Assembly: GCA_020631735.1 (NCBI GenBank)
Contig: CM036223.1
Location: 7,726,191 to 7,790,190, forward strand
Source: Saccharum officinarum
Lineage: Eukaryota > Streptophyta > Magnoliopsida > Poales > Poaceae
Length of the DNA stretch: 64,000 nt
Direction of reading: 5' to 3'
The translations under genes and the position numbers were made by a program. Shown piece by piece: positions 20,395-31,506 of this stretch (positions within the stretch are counted from its first letter, which is position 1; every line of letters begins with the position of its first letter). The notes beneath the pieces were generated by a model that saw only the letters and a program-made list of their open reading frames with translations, had not been told where the DNA came from and made no database searches.

Positions 20395-21160
20395 TTGAGG
20401 AAGACACGAATGCTACAGCCACAAATGCTAGCGAGAGAGCCACAAATGAGAGAGCCACAAATGCTACAGCCACAGCCCCATCCAAAACAAAGACAATATC
20501 CACAAAAAAAAGACAGCTGCCACCAAAAAAGTGCTTCTGAGGGTGATGCAGAGGTACTAAGTGATAGCAGCTATGACACTGATTTGGCTGCATCATCTGA
20601 CTCAGATGATGCTTGGTCTGACTCTGACACTGAGTTTGATCCTGATGGTGAAATTGTTGATGAGGAAGATGATTATGATCCTCCCATGTTTTCTTATGAT
20701 GCTGATGATCCATGTATTGATGTAAATGTGGTGTTCCCAGATGTGGATCAGTGCAAGTTAGCAGTCACACATCATGCTATCTTGCATGATCATGCTTTCC
20801 ATACCTTGCAAAAAGACACGACAAGATTTAGGGTTATCTACAAGAGAGCTAAACAAGGTTACAAGTGGGTTTTTTTGCATCTACAAGACTTGCCAAGGTG
20901 GTCCTACAGCTAGTCAAAAGAGGAGGCAGTCAACGCCACAAGATGGTTCAGGACAAGGAAGCAATGACCCAACGTTAGTAATACATGCATTGCTGCCCGA
21001 TTTCATTTATTTAGCCCAATTATTCATATTTACTTGTACTAACAATTCTCTTTACTACATATTTTAGTAACTTTACTAACATAATTAAATTCTTTTTTCA
21101 TACAAAGTGCAAGTGCTTCAGGAAGGGGAACAAGAAGAAGTGGAACAGGAGCAACTTCTG
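20395..21160 (+). pseudogene. Truncated mudrA (MULE transposase) N-terminal remnant
   Basis: The frame runs through an acidic stretch (SDSDDAWSDSDTEFDPDGE) into VNVVFPDVDQCKLAVTHHAI and FHTLQKDTTRFRVIYKRA, the plant MuDR N-terminal domain. It breaks near 20900, before the DDE catalytic core. A short C-terminal-like piece (basic, ending GNKKKWN) follows near 21130. The central roughly 500 codons are deleted, so no transposase is made. Upstream is a short AGCCACAAATG tandem. Confidence 0.75.
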
Positions 21161-21751
21161 AAAGGCTTGCTACTTTGTTGCTACTTTGTTGGGTTTCAAT
21201 GCTTGATATGTAGCTCACTGCTAGTTGCCTAGAAACTCACTACTAGTTCCTACTTTTGTTTCACATGTCATTTGGTGTTTGACATGTTATTTGGACCTCT
21301 ATGTTGGTGTTTGATATATTCCCCTATTATTTAGACCTCTATGTTGACATCTAATATGGTACTGTGATGGCATGTTATATGGATTTGGTTTGTTGCCGTT
21401 AATGCAATATGTGTGAAATTAATTTGTTGTGTAATATTAAATTCTGTTTATATGGATTTTCAACAGAAATGTTGTCGAATTTTTCTAAAAAATCTATATG
21501 CAAAATGTCAACTAGCTGATCTAAAACAGGGGTAAAAACACAAATATCCTAATAAAACAAGGGTAAAAACGCATGGGCAAAGTTGTCATTTGTTCAAAAG
21601 TTAACACCGTTAAAGGGGATTAACAGAACAGGGGTAGACTCTCCCTTCGTTTTGAAAAACCAGGGGTAAAATCACAAAGTTAAAAAAACGAGGGTAAAAT
21701 CACCATTTCGCTTAAAACTAAGGGTAGAAACGCCAAAGCCCCTAAAAGTTT

Positions 21752-22579
21752 CCCTAGCCCAGTAGCCCTCACCGAAGAAACAAGGAATTAGGTTTTTCTT
21801 CGCAATTAAAATTACCATTCACCAAAAAATAAAACTATTTTTTTTTGCTTCCACTCCTATAATAAATCGTGATACAGTATATTATGAGATATATCGACCG
21901 TATTAATGTAAAATTGTTAAACATACCTAGAAGCTTTTAGGAAATTTTGAATCCCTGTGCACTCAGGGCAAGATCACGTTCTAAAATGTAAAGATTGGCA
22001 CAAGTGCTAGAAAATGGTGCACCCAAAACATACTTAGGGAGGATCCAATCCCCAAGCTGATTTATTCCACCCCTGGAACTGGAATGAGTGGATCCGTGCC
22101 TGTCACCATTCCCTGCTTGTAACTAATACTTAGGGAGCATGGATCTGAAACATGTGTTGCTTGGGGTACTGAAACAGCTTGGGGAAGTGTCGGCTGTTAC
22201 ATGTTTTGAAGATGATCAACCAATTGCAAATATATATAACAAGACACACCTATAGCCGTACAGAGTTACAAAAATTTGGAAACTTTTGATTTGACTAGGA
22301 TCATGCCCGTGGGAAAAAATTATTTGAAATTTTGAATGTTATTTGAAAGTTGAATGTGTTGTGTACCACTACCAAAGAATGGCTGATGAAGAACCAGACT
22401 GCAGGTGATGGGTGAGGCAGGCTGGGCAACCATGTTCGTTGGAACATGGCCATCCCTTGGGCTTTCTATGCATAACTGAAATTTCCATGTATTGAATGGT
22501 ACATCTATAAGCTTCATTGAGATACTTACATCATGAAGAATAGCAATCTGCAAGAAGTAGTTATTCCACAAGTATGTAC
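21752..22579. other. No recognised feature
   Basis: AT-rich sequence after the MULE. No long open frame, terminal repeat or RNA gene could be supported. Confidence 0.4.
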
Positions 22580-22912
22580 TGAGAGGACTTCAGAGTTCAC
22601 CCCCTGGAAAGGAGCACGGGCACGCTGCCCCCTTCTTTCCTGGGGCTGCTCGGTCAGGCGCTTCAAGGCTCGTCGCTGGGCTGATGCTGACCATGGCGCG
22701 GGCAGTTCCGACGACGAGCCCTCTCCTGCTGTGGCGCGCCCGTTGTTTCTGGACGTCGCCTGCAAGGCTCAACCTAGGTCCTACCTCGATGCCGTCCTCC
22801 GTCACGCGTTGCCGGCGTCGACGCCCCCGCAGCACACCCAACCATCAGTAGTGGTTCGGGGCCGGGGCGGTGTTGACACTGGTCAGCAGGGGTTGAAAGG
22901 TCTTAATGGCTA
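22580..22912. other. Unassigned GC-rich open frame, possibly LINE ORF1 debris
   Basis: Both strands are open for about 80-126 codons. The minus frame contains SASAQRRALKRLTEQPQERR, which loosely resembles the basic linker of grass LINE ORF1 proteins; the plus frame has no recognisable match. There is no zinc knuckle and no poly(A) end. Could be compositional. Confidence 0.25.
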
Positions 22913-23874
22913 GTGGAGAGTGAATAGCCTAAAATTTCAACAACAATACTAAATCAACTTGGTTAGACAATAAGATGGCGATGCGAGTTTTGCACTAGCC
23001 TACTAAAAAGAGGAAGCCACCTACCAAACAATTCTAGTAGTTATGATCTCCAAGCACTTTCAAGGCTATGTCACTCAACTCTACACTAATGGAGATAGCT
23101 ATAACTAAGAACAACTAAAGAGCTAAGCTACCAAACTAGTTACCACTACTAGTAAAGCTACACAAGATAACCGCAAGAAGGGATAGGAGTGATATACCGC
23201 CTCGTAGTGGAATGAACCCATCAATCATAATAGAGAATACCAATGAAGACCAATCACCTTGGAATCAAATGTTGACACAATGATTTTTTTACCGAGGTTC
23301 ACTTGCTTGCCGGCGAGCTAGTCCTCATTGTGGCGATACACTCACTTAGAGGTTTGCGGACTTGAAGGCCTCACACGCCTACCCTCACTAGGGTGCCACA
23401 CAACCACCACAAGATGAGGATCACACAAGCCACAAGCAATAATCCACTAGAGTACCTTTTGGCTCTCCGCCGGGGAAAGGTCAAGAATTCCTCACAATCA
23501 CCACGATCGGAGCCGCAGACAATCACCAACCTCCGCTCGACGATCCTAGCTGCACCAAGCTGTCTAGGAGTCGGCCAACTCCAAGAGTAACAAGCGAAAC
23601 ACAATCATCAAGTACCTCTAGATGCAATCACTCAAGCAATGCACTTGGATGCTCTCCCAATCTCACAAAGATGATGAATCAATGATGCAATTGAGTGGGA
23701 GTGTGTTGGCTAGGCTCATAAGGTTGCTATGACAATAAAAATGGCTAAGAGAGATAGTTCAAGCCGGTCAAACACCTATTTATAGAGACCCCCTCGAAAT
23801 AGAGCCGTTGGCTCACTCACTGCTCAGATATCGGGGTCATCGGACACGCCCGTGAGAACACACCGGACGCTGGC
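22913..23874 (-). mobile_element. Fragment of an LTR-retrotransposon LTR (Sirevirus-like), antisense
   Basis: Contains the words ACCGAGGTTCACTTGCTTGC and CCTATTTATAGAGACC (a TATA-like segment read on minus), then CACCGGACGCTGG just before the join with OEP16 copy 2. These are familiar from grass Sirevirus-type LTRs. Neither LTR end is visible, so it is a truncated piece abutting the duplication breakpoint near 23875. Confidence 0.4.
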
Positions 23875-23965
23875 GACAGCGAGGCCCTAGGAGCAAAGGT
23901 CCTGACCCTAGTGGGGCGTTAGTTGAACGATGGTAACATTCCAGTTCCAGTAACGACTAAATTCG

Positions 23966-24144
23966 TGTTGACAAAACTAAACTTGCTTTATATATATCGA
24001 TAATGATAAGAACATTTTGAAGGAAAAAAAACGAACCTCTACCGAGGCAGTCGATGTTGACAAAACTAAACTTGCTTTATATATATCGATAATGATAAGA
24101 ACATTTTGAAGGAAAAAAAAACGAACCTCTACCGAGACAGTCGA
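23966..24144. repeat. 89-bp tandem duplication spanning an exon-2 splice donor
   Basis: The unit starting TGTTGACAAAACTAAACTTG occurs at 23966 and again at 24055 with near identity, ending each time in ACCGAGRCAGTCGA. The repeat duplicates the end of OEP16-copy-2 exon 2 and its GTAGAGG donor. Confidence 0.9.
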
Positions 24145-24553
24145 CCGTGTCCTCGGCGGCGACCTTGCAAGCGGCGACGGCGCCAACGCCGACGAAACTG
24201 CGGAGCGCACAGATGGCCACATCTGAAGGCTTGGCCGGCCGATCTCGAGGCACAACTGAAGGCTTCGTCGACGTATCTTCACAGAAACTATGACATTTTG
24301 TAGAGACTGAATTAAAAAATTACAGTAATTATTGAGATCGTATATATAAAAATGCTCTCCAGTCTCCACGTACGTACGTCTGTCGTTTCCAGCTCCAGAG
24401 CCAAGATTTACCGTCAGGGCTTACATAGTAGCTGGTGTCGTAGTGGCCCGAGCCCGTCACGGGGCTCCAGTCCATCTTCTTCGTCGTCGCCTCCGTTAGG
24501 TCCCCTTCCCACTTGGCCTCAGGCCCAAATCTGGCTCTGTTGCTCTTGCTCAT
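24133..24553 (-). pseudogene. Partial OEP16 duplicate: intact exons 1 and 2 only
   Basis: Exon 1 is 24412-24553 (ATG 24553, MSKSNRARFGPEAKWEG, continuing through TTKKMDWSPVTGSGHYD). Exon 2 is 24133-24306 (SFVGVGAVAACKVAAEDTVD). The splice phases match the full gene and exon 2 is open, nine bases shorter than in copy 1. Exons 3-6 (the PRAT core) are missing because the duplication breakpoint lies in intron 2 at about 23875. It shows the ancestral uninterrupted exon 1. It cannot encode an OEP16 channel alone. Confidence 0.75.
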
Positions 24554-25194
24554 CTCTCTGATCTTTCTCTTTCCCAATGCCAAGAAATTAAGAAGAAGTT
24601 AGCTGTGACGACGGCAGCGGCGGCGGCGGCGGCGAATGGAGAGATGCAATTTGGGGTCTTGGGGACCGTACGTACCTACCTTATATATATAGGCTTGACC
24701 GCTTGAGTGTAGTTCTCTGTGAAGTAGCAAGGAAGTTTCTTCTTGTTGTTTCTTTGTTTTGGAGACAAGATAGGCAAGGAAGTTTAGTTTCTTGTTTCCA
24801 TGCATCTATCCTTTTCTCCCTCAAACTCTACTCCATTCCCTCCTATGTCTCTCACACACAAACACAAAACCTACTGTGATGGCATTGATTGACGATACCA
24901 AATAGCCAAAGTCAAGACACGTTCGTTGCTTGTAGCATTAGAACTTCATCCGCCAAAAAACCAAAACAACAACAAAAAAAGTCAAGTATCTTGCTTCGGC
25001 TTGCCTGTAGTGCAATGAGGTAATCGATCGCAAAGGAAGATAACTTTTTTTTTTGAGAAAACTGGGATTGTATTTTACATTCATAACATATGGTTTACAT
25101 TGCAACCCTTACAAAAGCACCTTTGAAGAAAAGAAAAATTACACTTTGGTCCATACAAGGTCTCCCGGTCGTCTTCGTCGCTGACGAATGGAGC

Positions 25195-25624
25195 TGTTTA
25201 AACTGTGAATCATCTAGGGTAGTAGATCAGTGGGTGATGTACTTCACTATTTGGGATAAACACATGAATACGTCTCCAACACAGAGATCCAGAGAGGGAG
25301 AGAGAGAAGAAAGGGGGCGAGACAGACCATCGGGCTTGGCGGTGAAGGAGAGGCGATGGTGGCGCGGACGTCGGGGTCGATGCAGCGGCGACGATGGACT
25401 TCCCGTCGCCTACTGCCCATCCTCTCGATCGGTCTAGGAAAGGAGGTGGGGTAGTTACTGTGGTGGGTAACATCGCGTTGTGTGCCCCTGGCCCCCACCT
25501 CCTCTTTATAGGGCAGCACGACAGGGGCCCACCGACTGGGCGAGTCGGTTAAGCATCCCCGATCAGGAGCGGTCAAAGGGTCCATCTTAACCGTTGGGTC
25601 AAGATGGATGAGATCATTCCAACA
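25195..25624 (-). repeat. Copia LTR a (outer 3' LTR)
   Basis: Complete 430-bp LTR on minus: TGTTGGAATGATC to CAGTTTAAACA. Next to GGAGC on the left and the antisense polypurine tract on the right. Confidence 0.88.
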
Positions 25625-25772
25625 TTCTCCCCCTTGATCTCATCTTATACTTTAACTTTAAACTTTGACTTTAATTGCTTTCACTTTTATTTGTTCCATC
25701 ACAAATCAGTGTATAGAGCATGCCTCATCGTCACGGTCAGTCGCCGATAGATTTAATAGGCTCTGGTACCAA

Positions 25773-26184
25773 TGTTTAAACTGTGAATCATCTAGGGTAG
25801 TAGATCAGTGGGTGATGTACTTCACTATTTGGGATAAACACATGAATACGTCTCCAACACAGAGATCCAGAGAGGGAGAGAGAGAAGAAAGGGGGCGAGA
25901 CAGACCATCGGGCTTGGTGGTGAAGGAGAGGCGATGGTGGCGCGGACGTCGGGGTCGATGCAGCGGCGACGATGGACTTCCCGTCGCCTACTGCCCATCC
26001 TCTCGATCGGTCTAGGAAAGGAGGTGGGGCAGTTACTGTGGTGGGTAACATCACGTTGTGTGCCCCTGGCGCCCACCTCCTCTTTATAGGGCAGCGCGAC
26101 AGGGGCCCACCGACTGGGCGAGTCGGTTAAGCATCCTTGATCAGGACACGGTCAAAGGGTCCATCTTAACCGTTGGGTCAAGAT
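25773..26184 (-). repeat. Copia LTR b (inner, truncated)
   Basis: Same sequence as LTR a but missing the first 18 bp of the LTR (minus sense). It is joined directly at 26184/26185 to sense-orientation leader DNA. Separated from LTR a by 148 bp containing only a primer-binding site and polypurine region. Confidence 0.85.
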
Positions 26185-27240
26185 CTAGATCTAGAGTCCG
26201 GGAAAGAAAAGAAAGAGGAATCACAACCCTAACCCTAGATCGGGTGTGGGGCAACAGTATACCGCGCTGCCATTTTGATGGGACGTGGGAAGATCATAGG
26301 ATCACAAACCCTAACCCTAGCATGACTGGAAAAGGATGGAGGGGAAGGGATCCTACCCGGGTCTTCTCTCTGCCATCATCACCGCCATGGTGTGCGGGAA
26401 GTTGAATCCGAGCCGCGAGCGGAGTCCATGCCTCCGACTCGGGACAAAGGGCATCACCGGGGTGCCGCTCGACGGTGCCGCGCGCGGTTTCAACCGCACG
26501 CGTGCGCCGGCGAGGGGCACCACGGCGGCGTCGGATCTCTCTCCTCCGGCAAAAGCCGCCATGGGCGCACTTGGCTATGGCTAAGAGAACCGTTTGGGGA
26601 GGTTGAAGAGAAAGGAAGAGCAGTGGGCGGAGGAGTCGCCAGGCAAGTTCTTCGGCGGGCTTCTCTCCTCGTCGGGGCCGTCGGGCCTCCATGCGCTAGT
26701 GTCGCCATAGCCGCCTTGGACGGTAGCAGCTGCGCCGCCGTGTGCTGAGAGAGGAAGGGAAGGGGGTAAAGAAAGAAGAGCTAGGAAAGGAGAGATAGGA
26801 AGGGGGCCCGACCGCCCTTGACCCGGCGGGGCTCTTCTCCGGCAGCTCCGGCGACCACCGCGGGTGCTACCGCTGCCGCTTGCGGGGCTAAGAACGAAAA
26901 GGGAGAGGAGAGCGAATGAGCTTAAGGTTCGGGGAATGAGCGGCCGACGCCGGTTTTTGTTTCTCCAAAAAGCGCGCACAGCCGCTGGATGATGATCAAT
27001 GGCCAGGGGAGCTCGGGCCTGCTTCTGGCCCAGGCGGGAGACGGCTTTCCCGGCCCAGGCCTAGGTTGCGGCCTGGGCGCGGGGAACCGTAGCGCGCGGC
27101 TGGGTCGTTGGGCCGGGCTGCTGCCTTGCGCTGCGGCTGCTGCTGGCCACAGGCCGGAAAAACGCGAGCGCGAGCTCGGCCTTCGGGCTGAAAATGGAAA
27201 AGAGAACAAATTTACATTTTATTATTTTCCAGAAGCATTT
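26185..27240. other. GC-rich leader-like part of the inner copia segment
   Basis: Contains two direct copies of a CAACCCTAACCCTAG-like word 86 bp apart (26226; 26311) and GC-rich sequence open on both strands. No domain was recognised in any frame. The composition shifts sharply to AT-rich at about 27190. Confidence 0.35.
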
Positions 27241-27272
27241 ATTTGATGTTTTATTCAGTTTTAAAGTTAACA

Positions 27273-28435
27273 CCTCTGTTAAAATTTTGCACCAACATGT
27301 TAAAATTTTTCAGAGAGTGGATCAGTATAGTAACATGCTTTTGAAAGAATGATAAAGAGTTTATTAAAGTTTTCGCTGCAAAGTTAAAGCTTATTATCTT
27401 CTCATTAAATCTGAACCAACGGAATGATTTAATTTGAAGAACAGTTATAGTTATTCAGTAAATGATAATGAAAAGTTTATCCTCCAGTTAAAGTTGGAAC
27501 CAACGGGAAAATTTTAATTGGAGGAATAGTCGGTTTATAGTTAAGATAAATTATAATATTGTTATTTTCTGACCAACGTTGATGATAACAATATTATAAA
27601 TTTATTTAAGAGTTTATGCTTAAAGAAAATTATGATATTGTTATTTTCTGACCAACGTTGATGATAACAATATTATAATTCTATGAGTTTTATGTTTAAA
27701 GTTTAAATCTCTGATGAATTTTGCATGAAAGTGACCAATTTTCAGAGAATAGATAAGAGAGAATAGATGCTCCAGAGCGAGCAGAATGTAATGTATTTTC
27801 ATGTTTCCGCTGCAATGATGATGATGATCTTCAAAATTAAATTCGAACAAACGGGAGAATTTAGTTTTGAAAAGGGTTATAAGATAATTGAGTTTTCATA
27901 TGTTAATTTTATTTCTGCCCAACGGTGATGTGGAATTGATGTATAAGATTGATGGTTTTGTTCTATTTCTGCCCAATGGTGATATAGAATAGAACTTAAA
28001 GTTTAAAAGTTTAATGTGCATGTCTTTAACCAGACCAATGTAGGGTTATTTTCATGCTCATTATTGATGATGTTTTTCAGATAAAGAACTTCATGCCTTT
28101 ATTCTTGAAGGGTGAAAAGAAAATGAGCTGGGTACTTATGACTTAGAAGATGAAAAGTGTAATTTTGCAGAAAGAAGACCATTGTGTAAGGGACTGCTGT
28201 CTTTTTAAAGAATGACTTCAAAAGAAAAATGATTCTAGGATATTGATCCAAGAAATAGAACAATAAGAGTTTAGTTTAAGAGATACCTTTTATGTACTCT
28301 TTATGAAAAGTTTAGTTTTCAATTTTATCATCATGATAAAAGATGTAATAAGTAATATAATTTTTAATCTTAATCATCATGATTTCAAATGTAATAAGTG
28401 ACATGCATGTTTAATTTGACCAACGTCAGATTAAC
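27273..28435 (+). repeat. Array of about ten stem-loops with conserved ACCAACG loop
   Basis: Successive hairpins at 27273-27314, 27397-27438, 27480-27523, 27550-27598, 27627-27679, 27707-27747, 27829-27870, 27897-27943, 27959-27994 and 28408-28435. There is also a weak one at 28026-28047. Loops share (G/T)(A/C)CCAACG or close variants, while stems differ completely between units yet pair (for example TTATAATATTGTTAT with ATAACAATATTATAA; CCTCCAGTTAAAGTT with AATTTTAATTGGAGG). Lies between the leader and the pol remnant of the copia element. Confidence 0.75.
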
Positions 28436-28499
28436 CATATGTGTTAAAGAGAATTTGGATTTATTTCTAAATTTGTTGATTGGATATGAGCCAATATTG

Positions 28500-30870
28500 A
28501 CATTTGAGAAATTTAACATAGTATTTATCCTGCATGGCGGGAGAAAGTTGTGCTGACTCATGTGCTTTGAGTGTATCCCGCACAGGGAGTAAGATTAGGG
28601 TAGCTCTTATGCTATCCTAGTATAAGTTTAAAGAGAACAGAAAGTTACAGACGAACCTCAAGATAAGAATGACATGCAAGCGTGACTTGCGAAAGTATTA
28701 ATGATAAAAGACTCTGTTGAGTTTTTTTAAGTGAAATGAGGAAAAAGTACTCCCAACGAATTAAGAAATAATTTCATTTGCATGATGTAATCATGTGGAT
28801 GAAGAAAGTAATCAAAGTTTCCTCATTCACAAGAGTTCTGAATAATTTTCGAAATTGTGGTAGAAAAGTTAGTACCACATTTCGAGGGGGAGAAAGGTGA
28901 GATCAATTAAGAAAGACAATTAAGAAAGATACTTCCCCATAATTCAGACAATGCGATGCATACTAAAGTGATCTATAAAAGATGAATGTGATTGTCGGGG
29001 GAGTAAGACGGTCATAATATCGATACCCCTAAAGTAAAGAAATAGCTAAATTCATGGACTTTTTACAGTTTCAATAGAAAGATAACATAGTCAGCCAGTA
29101 TTCATACTGGACGTGTTCAGAGTTATTAAGGCGGTGCTAGACGCGCCGTATGAGTTTTATCAGATTAAACCCAAAATAAGAAAGTTTAAAGATAGGACAA
29201 TCTAGGGGAGCATGGTACAAAGAGACCTAACTCCGCAAGGAGGATGAATAATGTAAATAAGGATCTTGTTACACAGGAGACCTTATAGAATCAATTGTCT
29301 TTTGGCAATAAAGATCAAGAAATGCTAGTAGCTGAGGCCCTAGAAAGTCTCAAAGAATAAGAAAATCATATATTTCTGATGATTATAAAGTCTATATTAG
29401 TGAAATTCAAATGGAGGGCAAATCCCACCTAATTTGAAGAAGCCATGAGAGGCGTTCACTCGTCCAAGTGGCAAGAAGCAAAGAAAGATGAAATAAAATC
29501 GATAATACCAATAATACTTTGGGATCTAGAATAAATTCCTAAGGAGCCAAAACAGTAGGCTGTAATGAGCCTACAAGACAAAATGTGACTCCAAGGGAAA
29601 TATATAAAGATGTGGAGCGCGACTTGAATCAAAAGTTTTTGCGCGAAGCGAATGAATAGATTACAATGAGTGCTAGTGGCACATCATGATCTGAGTTACA
29701 TCAGATGAAAGTAAAGACAACATTTCCCAATGGAATTTGTATGAAAATAATTACGTAGCACAACCCAGAGGTTTTGTCATGAAAAGAAAAGAATGTAAGG
29801 GGTGCCAACTATAGAAATCTCTTATGGACTAGAGCAAATCTCTAGACAGTGGCATTTAAAGTTGAAGAGTCAATTAGAAATTTTGGGTTAAAGAGAACGA
29901 GAGGACAATTGCGTTTGTACAAAGTTAGAGAAGGGAAATTCATTTCCTAATCCTGTGTGAATGACACCCTAATTGTTAGTAGTGATGTCAATCTACTGCA
30001 TGAGAAGAAGTTGTTGTCCTCAAGGTTGAATAAGAAAACTCTCGGAGAAATGTATCCCGTTAAAAGAATTGAAATTCACCGAGATAGAAGAAAAGGAGTA
30101 TTGTGACTATCACATAGGCATGCTAAGAAAAGTTTCTAAAGAAATAAAGTACCTATGCGGGTAAACCTACGCCTGTTCTCATGGTCAGGGTAATAGTTTT
30201 GAGAACTTTAATGTTCCAAAAGCAATGCAAGATTGTTATAGATGGACGTCCTATATGCTTCAGCTGTTGGAAGCTTAATGAGTACAAAGATAAGACCTTG
30301 CCCTGACACAGTTTACGTATCCGGGTTGTTTTGGCAAAAGTCCAGTCCAGATATAGATCACTGGAATAGAGTTAAAAATGTCGGCCTCATGCTAAAAGGA
30401 AAGAACAGGTACTCTCAAGTAGTTGTGGGTACAAATGTTATATTTTGGCGAGATGTTTAGTGAAACCCACATAGTAGCTAACACTCGCAGTTAGAGTTTT
30501 ATTGTAGAAAAGCTCCAAAAGAAACAATTTTAGTATCATCAGTGATACAAAGTTATAGTATAGCATGATATGAGGCTGAGGGACAGGCAAAATGGTTAAA
30601 GAACTTAAATCTGGAATTGATAATGGTTGTCAATAACAATAACCATTTAAGTAGTTTGCTCCTATAACAACGAGTCAAGTGTGCTGCCAAACACATTGAC
30701 ACTAAAGTTATACGTTATTGAGGAGAAAGTCCGGAATCATACTAAAAGTATTGAATGTAAAAGTGACAAGCAAGTGCTTGCAGATCCGCTTACCAAAGGC
30801 TTACCGCCCAGTGTGTTAAGAGAACACACAGTCGACATGGGTTTATGGTATAGCCTATAATTTCTGGACA
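28500..30870 (+). pseudogene. Decayed copia pol (reverse transcriptase / RNase H remnants)
   Basis: Short plus-strand islands match copia pol in order: FEEAMRGVHSSKWQEAKKDE (about 29435), MKIITAQPRGFVMK (about 29750), SSDVNLLHEKKLL (about 29985), MDVLYASAVGSLMSTKI (30242) and ADPLTKGLPPSVLREHTVDM near 30785, the RNase H end. They lie in different frames with many small indels and stops; the YVDD region is altered. No functional protein. Confidence 0.75.
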
Positions 30871-31058
30871 ATAAAGGGCCCAAAGTTGAAGAATCTGTTT
30901 CAGATCAGAGATGTGTATTGTAGCTGTTAAATCTATCGGCGACTGACCGTGACGATGAGGCATGCTCTATACACTGATTTGTGATGGAACAAATAAAAGT
31001 GAAAGCAATTAAAGTCAAAGTTTAAAGTTAAAGTATAAGATGAGATCAAGGGGGAGAA

Positions 31059-31469
31059 TGTTGGAATGATCTCATCCATCTTGACCCAACGGTTAAGATG
31101 GACCCTTTGACTGCATCCTGATCGGGGATGCTTAACCGACTCGCCCAGTCAGTGGGCCCCTGTCGCGCTGCCCTATAAAGAGGAGGTGGGGGCCAGGGGC
31201 ACACAACGCGATGTTACCCACCACAGTAACTGTCCCACCTCCTTTCCTAAACCGATCGAGAGGATGGGCAGTAGGCGACAGGAAGTCCATCATCGCCGCT
31301 GCATCGACCCCGACGTCCGCGCCACCATCGCCTCTCCTTCACCGCCAAGCCCGATGGTCTGTCTCGCCCCCTTTCTTCTCTCTCTTCCTCTTTGGATCTC
31401 TGTGTTGGAGACGTATTCATGTGTTTATCCCAAATAGTGAAGTACATCACCCACTGATCTACTACCCTA
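31059..31469 (+). repeat. Copia LTR c (inner, sense, truncated)
   Basis: Follows the sense pol remnant and a GGGGGAGAA polypurine tract, so it is that segment's 3' LTR. The last about 20 bp are missing. It is inverted relative to LTR d, only 37 bp away. Confidence 0.85.
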
Positions 31470-31506
31470 CTGAATCTACACGCCAGTAACCTGGCTCTGG
31501 TACTAA

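Larger units (their letters stand above)
19264..21742 (+). mobile_element. Deleted MULE with long TIRs and 9-bp TSD
   Basis: TIRs of over 150 bp with imperfect identity (inverted TTTCTACCCTT and related words) start at GGGAATTTGG (19264) and end at AAAGCCCC (21742). The exact 9-bp duplication TAAAAGTTT lies at 19255-19263 and 21743-21751, as expected for Mutator-like elements. It contains a GC-rich leader (19540-19790), a nested MITE and a truncated mudrA gene. Too short for a full transposase. Confidence 0.88.

Noticed and set aside
26226..26326. Telomere-like CCCTAACCCTAG words
   Set aside because: Only one and a half units at two places and not the plant CCCTAAA unit; they are a direct-repeat word of a copia leader.
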